Origin: Dehalobacter alkaniphilus
GTDB taxonomy: Bacteria > Bacillota > Desulfitobacteriia > Desulfitobacteriales > Syntrophobotulaceae
Direction: 5' to 3'
Length of the DNA: 64,000 bases
Assembly (NCBI GenBank): GCA_040500365.1
Contig: CP148031.1
Coordinates: 1,302,001 to 1,366,000 of the forward strand
Shown: positions 1 to 7,873 of the stretch, piece after piece
How positions within the stretch are numbered: position 1 is the first letter of the stretch
Layout: every line of letters starts with the position of its first letter
The notes under the pieces: model-generated
Seen by the model: only the letters and a program-made list of their open reading frames with translations
Told to the model about the DNA's origin: nothing
Databases searched by the model: none
Position numbers and translations under genes: made by a program

Positions 1-1
1 C

Positions 2-352
2 TATGCATTGCCATTAAGCGGTGACCGAGAATCAATCAGCTCTCATTTCGGCGAGGCGCCGTATTTCATGCTTGTAACATTTAATGCTGAAACAAAGGCT
101 GCCGATAAAGTTGAGATACTCAAAAATCCATATACAAATACAGAAAAGAGCAAGGGCATTCTGGCTGCAGAATTGTTAGTAAAAAATAGGGTTGATTTTG
201 TGCTGGTTAAAACCAATTTTGATAGCAAAGGCCCGCACTATGTATTTTCAAATGCTGACATCGAGGTTATTATAACCGATGAGGAATTGCCGGAGCTTGC
301 CTTTGAGAAACTAGGATTGACAGTCAACTTACACCTTTCAGAAGAGGAATAA
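2..352 (+). CDS. NifX-type domain, partial (probable C-terminus of a cation transporter)
   Basis: The reading frame is open to the left edge, so the start lies outside the window; a TTG at 8 is in frame but has no visible ribosome site. The first residues (PLSGD, HFGEAPYF) are the typical opening of a dinitrogenase iron-molybdenum cofactor (NifX/NifB C-terminal) domain, and the rest (DFVLVKTNFDSKGPHYVF) fits the form of this domain found at the end of cation diffusion facilitator transporters. Function of the complete protein is inferred. It is followed 60 bp later by a ferredoxin gene with its own Shine-Dalgarno. Confidence 0.6.
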   Translation, partial: YALPLSGDRESISSHFGEAPYFMLVTFNAETKAADKVEILKNPYTNTEKSKGILAAELLVKNRVDFVLVKTNFDSKGPHYVFSNADIEVIITDEELPELAFEKLGLTVNLHLSEEE

Positions 353-412
353 TTAGTAATTAATATATGCCCAAATATAAGGCTGTTATATTTAAAAAGA
401 GGAGTTGAGGAC

Positions 413-814
413 ATGTCGGCTTTAGTAAACAGAGAAAACTGCACCGGTTGCGGCCGATGCAGGGATATTTGTCCTGTAGGGGCAATCACGCTGGAAAACG
501 GCAAAGCGGTTATAAACGATACATGCATTGAATGCAGCACATGCATAACAGTATGTCCGAAAGAAGCAATAGGCTTACATCCTTTGAATACGGATTCCCG
601 TATGCCGGAAAAAGACAGGACAAGACTACCGGGGAAAGGATTGATGAAAAAAAGAGGAGGTAGTCTTAGAGGACAGCGTAGAACAGCAGGTACAGATCCG
701 GCAGGATATTGTATCTGCTCAAATTGTGGAGAGAAATGCATTCACATGGCGGGTATTCCTTGTAATCTTATGAATTGTCCAAAATGTGGAACGCCAATGA
801 CAAGAGGCTTTTAG
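413..814 (+). CDS. Ferredoxin-like 2[4Fe-4S] protein with C-terminal zinc-ribbon-like Cys pairs
   Basis: The N-terminal half has two CxxCxxCxxxCP motifs (CTGCGRCRDICP at residues 10-21 and CIECSTCITVCP at about 39-50), the signature of bacterial ferredoxins binding two [4Fe-4S] clusters. After a basic linker the C-terminus carries two further Cys pairs (CSNCGEKC and CPKC) that could bind another metal. The ATG at 413 follows a GAGGAGTTGAGG ribosome site. It opens the NifX/ATPase island and is a plausible electron donor or Fe-S carrier for it, which is inference. A half copy of the local CATATG operator (ATATGCCCAAA, about 366-376) precedes it. Confidence 0.85.
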   Translation: MSALVNRENCTGCGRCRDICPVGAITLENGKAVINDTCIECSTCITVCPKEAIGLHPLNTDSRMPEKDRTRLPGKGLMKKRGGSLRGQRRTAGTDPAGYCICSNCGEKCIHMAGIPCNLMNCPKCGTPMTRGF

Positions 815-912
815 GAGCAACGATACCTTCCTGATTGATGATTGGCATTTAATACTTGTAAACTGCATTTATATTTAAAAAAATGGTATCAAAAGATTAG
901 TGAGGAGAAGTA

Positions 913-1779
913 ATGGAAATATTTTTGGATTGCCTGCCATGTGTGCTTAGGCAGGTGCTTGAAGCTTCACGAATGGCAACGGTAAAGACTGAATTGCAGG
1001 AAAAAATTATGGAAGAGTCGATCAGAATACTTGCTGATTATAAGAGATATGGATGCTCGCCGGAAATGGGCAGGGCTGTTCACTGGACGGTAAAGGATAT
1101 TACTGGGATCTTTGATCCTTATGAAAAAATTAAAGAAAGGGATATCAAGGCGGCAAAGAGAATATTGCCTTTTCTTGAACGTTTTTTGCAACAGAAGCAA
1201 AATACCCTCTATTGGGCCTTAAAAATAGCAGCAACTGGAAACATTATTGATTCTGCAATCAATAATAACTTAAATATAGAAAACTGTATTGAAAAAGAAC
1301 TGGAAAAAGAGTTTTCAATTTATGATATTGAAGTATTTGAAAAGAAATTGAAAACAGCAAAAAGCCTTCTAATTATTGGCGACAATGCGGGTGAAACCGT
1401 ATTTGACCGGGTGCTGGCAAAACACCTGTCGCATCTTAATATTACCTATGCAGTCAGAAGCGAGCCAATCATAAACGACGCAACTGCAAAAGAGGCTTTT
1501 GATTCAGGACTGGGTAAATATGCTAAAATTGTTTCCACCGGCTGCAATATCCCTGGGGCGGTTCTCCAGGAATGCAGTGAGGAATTTATAGATATATTGA
1601 ATAACGCTGATCTTGTAATCAGTAAAGGGCAAGGCAATTATGAAGCTCTTTCCGATTGCGGGAGAAAAATATTTTTCCTTTTAAAAGCGAAGTGTCCTGT
1701 GATATCCGAAAAGCTGAATGTCAGCTTAAATGATTACGTTTTTAAGTACGATGAAGAAAGTCTGGAAAAACGGAGTTGA
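913..1779 (+). CDS. DUF89/ARMT1-like damage-control phosphatase family protein
   Basis: This 288-residue protein has the N-terminal CLPC pair (residues 7-10) and the GDNAGE motif (about 156-161) followed by a KGQGNYE segment, all hallmarks of the DUF89 (ARMT1-like) metal-dependent phosphatases. Family members dephosphorylate damaged or side-product metabolites; the substrate here is unknown. The ATG at 913 follows GAGGAGAAG. Its last codons almost touch the next gene, the DUF134 regulator at 1784, suggesting one transcript. Small bacterial DUF89 proteins of this length are often found beside NifX-type genes. Confidence 0.8.
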   Translation: MEIFLDCLPCVLRQVLEASRMATVKTELQEKIMEESIRILADYKRYGCSPEMGRAVHWTVKDITGIFDPYEKIKERDIKAAKRILPFLERFLQQKQNTLYWALKIAATGNIIDSAINNNLNIENCIEKELEKEFSIYDIEVFEKKLKTAKSLLIIGDNAGETVFDRVLAKHLSHLNITYAVRSEPIINDATAKEAFDSGLGKYAKIVSTGCNIPGAVLQECSEEFIDILNNADLVISKGQGNYEALSDCGRKIFFLLKAKCPVISEKLNVSLNDYVFKYDEESLEKRS

Positions 1780-1783
1780 TAGA

Positions 1784-2260
1784 ATGGTAAGACCAATTAA
1801 ATGGAGAAAAATTGAGAAAATTCCCAGCATTTCCTATTTTATTCCATCCACAAAAGATTCTTCAGAGTATCCGGAGAATATATTGAAGCTTGAAGAACTG
1901 GAGGCTTTACGCCTGAAAGACCTTGAGGGACTTGAGCAGGAAGAATGTGCCGTAAAAATGGAGGTATCCCGTCCAACCTTTCAGCGCATCCTTTTATCGG
2001 CAAGAGAAAAAGTAGCCGACAGCCTGGTAAACGGGAAAATTATTCACATTGAGGGTGGTAATTTCACCCGAAATATCTGCCCCGTCAGATGTTTGGATTG
2101 CGGAAAAGAATGGATGGAAAGCTTTGAAAATCTTGAAGCTATAAACAACAGAGAGTATTCCTGCCCAGCTTGTGGCTCAACGTTAGTTATGTGCAGTCAA
2201 AACTGCAAAGGAAAGTTTGGCCGGAGAAATTGCCGGCGGCATGGCAGAAATAATGAATGA
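1784..2260 (+). CDS. DUF134 (UPF0251) DNA-binding protein with C-terminal zinc ribbon
   Basis: The start at 1784 (MVRPIKWRKI) fits the conserved N-terminus of the DUF134 family, although the frame is open upstream. The core has the sigma-70 region 4-like helix-turn-helix (residues about 40-85, with a SRPTFQRIL recognition helix and the family motif DSLVNGK). The C-terminus adds CPVRCLDC and CPAC pairs and a Cys/Arg-rich tail, a probable zinc ribbon absent from the shorter paralogue at 10500. Family members are thought to be regulators; this one may control the surrounding Fe-S/metal genes (inference). Confidence 0.85.
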   Translation: MVRPIKWRKIEKIPSISYFIPSTKDSSEYPENILKLEELEALRLKDLEGLEQEECAVKMEVSRPTFQRILLSAREKVADSLVNGKIIHIEGGNFTRNICPVRCLDCGKEWMESFENLEAINNREYSCPACGSTLVMCSQNCKGKFGRRNCRRHGRNNE

Positions 2261-2308
2261 AGAAGTATAAAAAAATATAAACCAAAGTTCAATAGTTGAT
2301 TCTGTCGT

Positions 2309-2674
2309 TTAAGCCTTGTTAAGAGGCTCACATTGCTGACAGTAAGAACATTTGACAGGATGCAGGGAATCATTATTCAGACCCCATTTACGCATTTCAG
2401 TTAAGATTGCGAGCATGCTTGTCCCCATCTCACTTAATTTATATTCAACACGCGCTGGAACTTCTGCATAGACGGTACGGATAATAAGGCCGTCCTTTTC
2501 CAGTTCTTTTAACTGCTGAGTCAGAACCTTGGAACTTATTAGGGGAATTGCCTTGTTTAGTAGGCCGAAACGGACAGGACCTCTAATAAGTTCTTTTAAA
2601 ATAAGTATTTTCCACTTGCCGTTAATAAGAGATAAAGTGGTTTCAATCGGACACCTGGCTTTTTTTTTATCCAT
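2309..2674 (-). CDS. HxlR-family transcriptional regulator
   Basis: The 121-residue product starts at ATG 2674, chosen because GGAGGTC lies just upstream on this strand; longer starts lack a site. It has the winged-helix HxlR core: CPIETTLSLINGKWK, then the helix-turn-helix about residues 25-70 and the VEYKLSEMG wing. The Cys near the N-terminus and the CSYCQQC tail could sense redox or electrophiles. It is divergent from the flavin-binding split-barrel gene at 2843, a pairing repeated at 57054/57485, so it probably controls that neighbour. Confidence 0.88.
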   Translation of the reverse strand: MDKKKARCPIETTLSLINGKWKILILKELIRGPVRFGLLNKAIPLISSKVLTQQLKELEKDGLIIRTVYAEVPARVEYKLSEMGTSMLAILTEMRKWGLNNDSLHPVKCSYCQQCEPLNKA

Positions 2675-2842
2675 TTTGACCTCCAATGGTATATTGGTTA
2701 CCTGTAGGATGGTAATGTTACTAATTGGTGCATACTTGCAGAAATACTCTAACAAGCTTAATATAACATTAGCGGCCGCAAAAAAACAATAAATTTACAT
2801 CTGAAAATGTTTGTCTTTTCAGGTGAAAAAAGGAGAAGTAGT
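2675..2842. promoter_or_regulatory. Divergent intergenic region between hxlR-type gene and split-barrel gene
   Basis: The 168-bp gap holds both ribosome sites (ggagg read leftward at about 2679-2684, AGGAG read rightward before 2843). A short interrupted inverted repeat, GGTTAC...GTAATG around 2697-2718, is the best candidate operator. The promoters themselves cannot be fixed by eye. Confidence 0.4.
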
Positions 2843-3241
2843 ATGAGTATTCTTAATGAAAACGTCAGTAAATTATTGAATGAGGCTAAAACATGGACGA
2901 TAGCCACATTAGGTGAAACGCCGAATGCGGTTCCTATTCTTTTTAAAAAAGTTCGGACAGACGAAAGTCTGGTGCTTTTTGATGTTTTTATGCAAAAAAC
3001 TTTAGATAATATTGTAAAAAACAATAATGTTGCTGTGACAGTATATAATGAGTCAACTTTAGAGGGCTATCAGATAAAAGGTACGGCCGAATATTCCACC
3101 GCGAAGGACTTAGTGGATGAAGGTAATACAGCAACCAGCGCTTTTAAATTAACAACAAAGGGTGCTGTAATTGTTAAAATCAAACAAGTCATTGTTCTGA
3201 CCCCTGGTCCAGATATTGGCAAAGTATTATTTTCAAAGTAA
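2843..3241 (+). CDS. Pyridoxamine-5-phosphate-oxidase-like flavin-binding split-barrel protein
   Basis: The start at 2843 follows AAAAAGGAGAAGTAGT. The 132-residue protein resembles the small FMN-binding split-barrel family: an opening helix, the segment TIATLGETPNAVPI, the YQIKGTAEY strand and the terminal motif LTPGPDIGKV, which also occurs almost unchanged in the gene at 15608 (CSPGPNIG). Family members bind flavins or F420 and reduce small molecules; no substrate can be assigned. It is divergent from an HxlR regulator, and a strong stem-loop follows at 3276. Confidence 0.8.
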   Translation: MSILNENVSKLLNEAKTWTIATLGETPNAVPILFKKVRTDESLVLFDVFMQKTLDNIVKNNNVAVTVYNESTLEGYQIKGTAEYSTAKDLVDEGNTATSAFKLTTKGAVIVKIKQVIVLTPGPDIGKVLFSK

Positions 3242-3275
3242 AATTATTGAGCACAAAAGGAAATCCGACAGTTTT

Positions 3276-3337
3276 ATGAACTGCTCCTCTTATAGTGACA
3301 GAGAGCAGTTCATCAGGCGGTTGGGTTTTCTTTTTTT
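3276..3337 (+). terminator. Stem-loop with delayed T-run after the split-barrel gene
   Basis: ATGAACTGCTC at 3276-3286 pairs perfectly with GAGCAGTTCAT at 3303-3313. A T-rich tract follows at 3324-3337, slightly farther than in a textbook terminator. Confidence 0.65.
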
Positions 3338-3351
3338 AAAAGTAGAACAAG

Positions 3352-3405
3352 TTATTGACATATGACCAAAACAGTATTAAAATAATAATGAGCATATGCC
3401 AATAA
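3352..3405 (+). promoter_or_regulatory. SigmaA promoter with two-arm CATATG operator (site 1)
   Basis: TTGACA at 3355-3360 is followed after 17 bp by TAAAAT (3378-3383). The left operator arm TTATTGACATATGACC (3352-3367) overlaps the -35 box; the right arm GAGCATATGCCAATAA (3390-3405) is its near inverse complement and lies just downstream of the -10. The arrangement suggests a repressor or dual regulator and recurs at 6379 and 10414. It drives the two DUF5320-like genes. Confidence 0.75.
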
Positions 3406-3423
3406 AGTATGGAGGTGTTATAT

Positions 3424-3633
3424 ATGCCAGGTTTTGACAGAACAGGTCCTGCGGGAAAAGGTTCAATGACCGGAGGGAGAAGAGGAAATTGCATGTCGGC
3501 TGCTACCGAAACCAATACGCCGGAACAGAATGGATCTACAGGCAGAGTTTTTCTTAGAAGAGGACTTTCCTTGGATGGCGGTTTTGGCTGTGGAGGAGGT
3601 AAAAAATCTTCAGGAAGAAGACAGGGTAGATAA
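3424..3633 (+). CDS. Small Gly/Arg-rich DUF5320-like protein
   Basis: The 69-residue product starts at ATG 3424 after GGAGGTG. Its opening MPGFDRTGPAGKGSMTGG is the typical N-terminus of DUF5320 proteins, small glycine/arginine-rich proteins of anaerobes that sit beside NifX-type and Mrp-type genes. The tail (GGFGCGGGKK, then a basic end) has few hydrophobic residues and is probably disordered. No function is established. It shares the operator-controlled promoter at 3352 with the next gene. Confidence 0.75.
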   Translation: MPGFDRTGPAGKGSMTGGRRGNCMSAATETNTPEQNGSTGRVFLRRGLSLDGGFGCGGGKKSSGRRQGR

Positions 3634-3659
3634 TTTTTACTGAGGGGAAGTGAGCAGTT

Positions 3660-4010
3660 ATGCCAAGAGGAGATGGAACCGGTCCACAGGGAATGGGATC
3701 GGTGACAGGCAGAGGCGCAGGTTTTTGTGCAGGTGCGATGCCGGGATTCAGGAACGTAGGAAACGCTCGTGGAATGGATAAAGGCAATGGCCGGGGAGGA
3801 TGCGGTGGACGCGGAGGACGCGGATTCAGGAGAATGAATTGCGTTAACGGTTTTCCGGCAGAGGGTCGTTTTGACTATTCCACATATTACGGAGCCAATA
3901 TGCCTGCAGGAAGTGAAAAGGAATTTCTGAGCAAAAAGGTAAAATTTTTAGAAAAGCAGCTTCAATTTATGAAAGAACGTTTAAATGAAGTCGGTAAAGA
4001 GGCTGAATAA
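3660..4010 (+). CDS. DUF5320-family protein with C-terminal coiled coil
   Basis: The 116-residue protein begins MPRGDGTGPQGMGSVTGRGAG, the DUF5320 signature, continues with a GRGGCGGRGGRGFRR stretch and ends with a charged helix (about residues 84-116, KEFLSKKVKFLEKQLQF) predicted to form a coiled coil. The gene is 26 bp downstream of its shorter relative and has the ribosome site GAGGGGAAGTGAG. Proteins of this family neighbour NifX/Mrp genes, which fits this island; the molecular role is unknown. Confidence 0.82.
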   Translation: MPRGDGTGPQGMGSVTGRGAGFCAGAMPGFRNVGNARGMDKGNGRGGCGGRGGRGFRRMNCVNGFPAEGRFDYSTYYGANMPAGSEKEFLSKKVKFLEKQLQFMKERLNEVGKEAE

Positions 4011-4034
4011 TATGTAACAATATTGTTTAGTAAA

Positions 4035-4065
4035 TAGGCAGGGCAAAAGTCTCTGCCTACTTTTC
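4035..4065 (+). terminator. Rho-independent terminator
   Basis: TAGGCAG (4035-4041) pairs with CTGCCTA (4053-4059), followed by CTTTTCT. It closes the DUF5320 transcript before the pdf pseudogene. Confidence 0.75.
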
Positions 4066-4094
4066 TATATTATTTTGTGATGAGGATGGTAAAT

Positions 4095-4543
4095 ATGGCT
4101 TTACGTAATGTGATGGATTATCGAACTGATGATATTCTCAGAAAGAAATCAAAAAAAGTAGAGAAGATCGATGATAAAATAGTAGCCTTGCTGGACGATA
4201 TGGCTGAAACGATGTACCATGCCAAAGGGATTGGTCTGGCAGCTCCTCAAATTGGTGTTCTTAAGAGAATGATCGTTATCGATATAGGGGAAGGAATTAT
4301 AAAATTAATAAATCCGGAAATTGTTGAAATGAGTGGCGAACAACAAGAAATCGAGGGATGCTTGAGTGTACCCGGAGTTTATGGCGAAGTCAACCGTCCA
4401 CAAAAGGTTCTAGTCAGGGCGCTTGATCAAAAAGGCGATGAAGTAAATTTGGACGGAACCGGTTTGCTGCATGTGTATTTTGTCACGAGATCGATCATTT
4501 GGAGGGAACTTTGTTTATTGACAAAATGATTAGGCATATATAA
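4095..4543 (+). pseudogene. def: Peptide deformylase, frameshifted before the catalytic HExxH
   Basis: From ATG 4095 the frame encodes a normal peptide deformylase start, with motif 1 GIGLAAPQIG and motif 2 EGCLSVPG. At about 4467-4471 the frame changes: the +1-frame text ends in unrelated residues at 4529, whereas the -1 frame from 4469 reads ACVFCHEIDHLEGTLFIDKM and stops at 4543. The HEIDH metal-binding motif therefore exists in the DNA but not in the main frame. No slippery heptamer is visible at the junction, so a one-base deletion or a sequencing error is likelier than programmed frameshifting. Peptide deformylase is essential, so another copy must exist if this is real. Confidence 0.85.
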
Positions 4544-4610
4544 GCGTAGTTATGATGACAAAAATTATTTTATAAGGAAAAACTGAGCCAGTAAATTTAG
4601 AGGTTGATTG

Positions 4611-4672
4611 TTTACATTTACCCGAAACAGTGCTACTATTTGATTGTTTTTAGATATGGGCAAAAGCCCATA
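4611..4672 (+). promoter_or_regulatory. Promoter with downstream 18-bp palindrome, upstream of radical SAM gene
   Basis: TTTACA (4611-4616), 17 bp, TACTAT (4634-4639) forms a fair sigmaA promoter. The perfect palindrome TATGGGC-AAAA-GCCCATA (4655-4672) lies just downstream of the likely start site, where a repressor would act. The layout resembles the CATATG sites nearby but the sequence differs. Confidence 0.55.
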
Positions 4673-4764
4673 ATTATTATTAGACATTTTTAATAACAAG
4701 TTTAAAGAAGAATGTTAGTTGAGAAAACCATTTATAGATTAAAGGCAAAGGAAAGCGATAGAAA

Positions 4765-6141
4765 ATGATTCATGTATTTACAATGAATGGCTGCAATATA
4801 GCGGTTGACGGTAACAGTGGCAGCGTGCATGTGCTTGATAATATAAGTAATAATATTCTTAAGAATATGGAGAAATTTACCCCGCTTGATGAAATTCTTG
4901 ATCTTTCGGGTGTAGATTATTCAGCAGAAGATATTGTTGAAGCCTACAATGAAATAATGATCCTAAAAGAACAGAACCTTCTTTTTAGTTCTGATGAAAT
5001 CATTTCTGAGGCCATAGCAACGAAGAAGAATACCGACGGGATGAAGGCGCTTTGTCTTCATGTTTCCCATGACTGCAACCTGAATTGCGAATACTGTTTT
5101 GCTTCCAAGGGAGATTATCGTAGCGGACGGAAGCTAATGTCCGGGGAAGTGGCGTTAAAAGCTGTAGATTTCTTAGTTGAAAACTCCGGAGAAAGGCAGC
5201 ATATCGAAATTGATTTCTTCGGGGGTGAACCCCTGATGAATTTTGAAGTAGTTGAGAAGGCTGTCGTTTATGGAAGGCAAATCGAAAATAAAAGCGATAA
5301 GAAATTTCATTTTACGATTACAACGAATGGGACTTTGCTGGATAAGTATAAAATCGAATTTATCAATGAGCAGATGGATAATGTCGTGATTAGTCTTGAT
5401 GGGAGAAAGGAAGTTCATGATGCTATCCGCTATGATAAAGCCGGAAGAGGAAGCTATGACAGGATTGTTCCTCTTGCTCAGGAACTCGTTGCCGGAAGAA
5501 AAGGAAAGAGTTATTTTATCAGGGGAACTTATACCGCCAAAAATAAGGATTTTTCAAAAGATGTAATGCATCTGGCTGATCTTGGCTTTAAAGAAATATC
5601 GATTGAGCCGGTTGTTGGCTCAGAAAACAAATTTTTTATCAAGGAATCGGATAGCCCGGAGATACTTCGAGAATATGAAGAATTTGCAGTAGAATATTTA
5701 AAATGCCTGCGTGAAGGAAAAGATATTCGCTTTTATCATTTTAATGTGGATTTATATAAAGGCCCTTGCATCTATAAAAGAGTTGCAGCCTGTGGGGCAG
5801 GATTTGAATATTTTGCGGTGTCGCCGGAGGGTTATCTTTATCCGTGTCACCAATTTGTGGGTCAAGAGGGGTTTGTCGTGGGCGATATATATAATGGGAT
5901 TAACAATGTGCTGCTTTGTAATAGCTTTAAAGGCAATAATATTCTAAGTAAAGAAAAATGCAGGGACTGCTGGGCCAAATTGTTATGTGCAGGCGGTTGT
6001 CATGCCAATGCCTGGTATTCTAACGGAGATATTGCCCAACCCAATGATATTGCCTGTACTTTGCAGAAAAAGAGAATCGAATGTGCCATTATGATTCAGG
6101 TAGCAAGACAGATAGATAGTAAAGTTCCTGCAGGGGGGTAA
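4765..6141 (+). CDS. SCIFF-type radical SAM/SPASM peptide maturase
   Basis: The 458-residue protein has a PqqD-like N-terminal domain (about 1-90), the radical SAM motif CNLNCEYC at residues 104-111, FFGGEP shortly after, and a SPASM Cys-rich C-terminus (CGAGFEYFAVSPEG, CHQF, then CRDCWAKLLCAGGC). The opening MIHVFTMNGCNIAVDGNSGSV and the KLMSGEVALKAVDFL segment match the maturase that installs thioether cross-links in the SCIFF peptide (CteB type). No six-Cys SCIFF precursor is visible on either side here. The flavin reductase remnant follows directly. The start has no strong ribosome site (AAAGGAAAGCGATAG). Confidence 0.85.
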   Translation: MIHVFTMNGCNIAVDGNSGSVHVLDNISNNILKNMEKFTPLDEILDLSGVDYSAEDIVEAYNEIMILKEQNLLFSSDEIISEAIATKKNTDGMKALCLHVSHDCNLNCEYCFASKGDYRSGRKLMSGEVALKAVDFLVENSGERQHIEIDFFGGEPLMNFEVVEKAVVYGRQIENKSDKKFHFTITTNGTLLDKYKIEFINEQMDNVVISLDGRKEVHDAIRYDKAGRGSYDRIVPLAQELVAGRKGKSYFIRGTYTAKNKDFSKDVMHLADLGFKEISIEPVVGSENKFFIKESDSPEILREYEEFAVEYLKCLREGKDIRFYHFNVDLYKGPCIYKRVAACGAGFEYFAVSPEGYLYPCHQFVGQEGFVVGDIYNGINNVLLCNSFKGNNILSKEKCRDCWAKLLCAGGCHANAWYSNGDIAQPNDIACTLQKKRIECAIMIQVARQIDSKVPAGG

Positions 6142-6398
6142 ATGGAGAAAACAACGCTCTTGCAGTTGCTTATTGCTGTAATTGCAGTTATGATCCTCCC
6201 ATGGTGATGGTAGGAATTGTTCCTTCCCGGTATTCTTATAAAATGATTAAGGAATCGGGATGTTTTGTAGTAAATTTGGTCGGCAAGGACTATAAGAAAG
6301 TTTTTGATTACCTAGGAAGTCACAGTAAACGTGACGAAGATAAGCTTGCTAAAATGAATGTTAAGCTGAGTGAGGCTGTAATTGACATATGTTCTTAA
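6138..6398 (+). pseudogene. Flavin reductase-like gene remnant
   Basis: The frame open from 6123 encodes NGENNALAVAYCCNCSYDPP then MVMVGIVPSRYSYKMIKES and VNLVGKDYKKVFDYLGSHS, typical of flavin reductase/FMN-binding split-barrel proteins of about 160-190 residues. There is no start codon or ribosome site, the first strands are missing and the frame stops at 6398 well before the usual end. Its beginning coincides with the 3' end of the radical SAM gene, so a deletion joined the two. A non-functional remnant is the simplest reading. Confidence 0.75.
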
Positions 6399-6433
6399 CA
6401 AATATACAATAAATATTGGGCATATGACTATAA
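6379..6433 (+). promoter_or_regulatory. SigmaA promoter with two-arm CATATG operator (site 2)
   Basis: TTGACA (6382-6387), 17 bp, TACAAT (6405-6410). Left arm TAATTGACATATGTTC (6379-6394) overlaps the -35; right arm GGGCATATGACTATAA (6418-6433) lies just after the -10. The site overlaps the tail of the flavin reductase remnant and serves the metallo-hydrolase operon at 6516. Confidence 0.72.
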
Positions 6434-6515
6434 CTTATGCGTAGTGTTTTTTGGAGCAAGCATTGTTGCCGGCATCAGCAGAATACTTATTCTAGGAGAG
6501 GCAAAGGTTGAACAA

Positions 6516-7346
6516 ATGATCATAAAAGCACTGGTAGAAAATACATCAGTTTCTGAAGAGTACAAAAATGAACATGGACTCTGCTTGTACATTGAGACTC
6601 TAAATCATAAACTCCTGTTTGATTTGGGGGCAAGCTCTTTGTTTGCAGAAAATGCTAAAAAGTTGGGGGTTGATATTTCGGAGGTTGACCTGGTTGTAAT
6701 ATCCCACGGCCATTATGACCACGGGGGCGGGCTTAAAACTTTTTTGAATGTAAACGCCAAGGCAAAAATATATGTAAACCGGCAAGCATTTGCTAAACAC
6801 TATGCGAGCAGACAGGGCGGAGAAAAAGTTTATATAGGCCTAGATGAAGCGCTGATGCAGAGTGAACGCTTGATTTTTGCCGGGGAGCATTTCATTATCG
6901 ATCAAGAACTTGAATTGTTTTCCAACATCAAAGGCAGAAAACTTATTTCGTCAGGCAATCAGGATCTATTAATGGAGTCGGGTGGTATGCTTGTGCAGGA
7001 TGATTTTAGTCACGAGCAGAACCTGATTATCAGCGAAGGTGGGAAGACATTGCTGGTAGCAGGATGCGCTCATAACGGAATCGTAAATATTATTGATCAT
7101 ATGATCGAGATAAAACATAGTCCTCCGCACTATGTTATCGGAGGCTTTCATTTATACAGCCGTTCGGCAGACAAGCATGAAGATCCGGCCTTAATTAATC
7201 TAATAGGGTTATACCTCAAGGATACAGGATCATTTTGCTATACTTGCCATTGTACTGGTATTGAGCCCTATCAAAGTTTAAAAGAAATTATGAGAGAAAA
7301 AATCAAATATTTATCTACAGGGAGCCAATTAAAGATACTATCTTGA
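6516..7346 (+). CDS. MBL-fold metallo-hydrolase
   Basis: The 276-residue protein starts at ATG 6516, with AGGAGAGG at 6494-6501 as the nearest ribosome site (a long spacing); an open frame extends upstream but lacks better signals. It carries the metallo-beta-lactamase motif HGHYDHGG (about residues 66-73), followed by GCAHNGIVNI, GGFHLYS and CYTCHCTG, the last typical of the subfamily that includes a proposed dihydropterin-ribofuranosylaminobenzene-phosphate synthase. The substrate is unknown. It is the first gene after operator site 2 and is followed by a CGGC-domain gene. Confidence 0.85.
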   Translation: MIIKALVENTSVSEEYKNEHGLCLYIETLNHKLLFDLGASSLFAENAKKLGVDISEVDLVVISHGHYDHGGGLKTFLNVNAKAKIYVNRQAFAKHYASRQGGEKVYIGLDEALMQSERLIFAGEHFIIDQELELFSNIKGRKLISSGNQDLLMESGGMLVQDDFSHEQNLIISEGGKTLLVAGCAHNGIVNIIDHMIEIKHSPPHYVIGGFHLYSRSADKHEDPALINLIGLYLKDTGSFCYTCHCTGIEPYQSLKEIMREKIKYLSTGSQLKILS

Positions 7347-7377
7347 AAGATTGGTATTCCATGCAAGGGGTGTCAGG

Positions 7378-7818
7378 ATGAAAAAGATTGGGATTATTAT
7401 TTGCGGCCGTTATCAGAATTGCGGCGGTGGGAAGTGTTTGCGGTCCTTAAAAGAACATACCGGAGGATTTTCATTATATCCAAAGGATGAAGAGCTGGAA
7501 CTTGTCGGCTATTCATATTGTGGAGGATGTCCTGGTGGTAATATAGAGTACGTTCCTCAGGAAATGATAAAAAACGGTGCTGAAGTGATTCATTTAGCAA
7601 CAGGAATGATTGTTGGATATCCTCCTTGTCCAAGATTAAATCATTTTAGGGAGTTTATTGAGAGTTATTATAATATCCCTGTTGTGCTGGGTACCCATCC
7701 GATTCCCCTAAAATATTATAATGCTCATCAGAAGCTGTCTTTTTGGAAGAAGCTTAATAAGCAGCAAATAGACTATTTGCTGCAAGAAGATAGAAGTATT
7801 ATGGAAGCATATAATTAA
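7378..7818 (+). CDS. CGGC-domain protein (putative metal-binding)
   Basis: Starting at ATG 7378 (with AGG immediately upstream), the 146-residue protein has the N-terminal KKIGIIICGRYQNCGGGKC, the central CGGCPGGNIE motif and PPCPRL further on, the arrangement of Cys residues that defines CGGC-domain proteins. These are presumed metal or Fe-S binders of anaerobes with no assigned reaction. It lies 31 bp after the MBL-fold gene and 55 bp before the MOSC gene, so the three are probably cotranscribed. Confidence 0.8.
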   Translation: MKKIGIIICGRYQNCGGGKCLRSLKEHTGGFSLYPKDEELELVGYSYCGGCPGGNIEYVPQEMIKNGAEVIHLATGMIVGYPPCPRLNHFREFIESYYNIPVVLGTHPIPLKYYNAHQKLSFWKKLNKQQIDYLLQEDRSIMEAYN

Positions 7819-7873
7819 ATTTCCGAGGTTTTTTTGTATAACTAGAAATTTTAAGGCAGAGGTGATGGATTAG

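Noticed and set aside
4460..4480. Programmed -1 frameshift in the deformylase gene
   Set aside because: The junction GGTTTGCTGCATG has no slippery heptamer and no clear downstream structure; deformylases are not known to use frameshifting.
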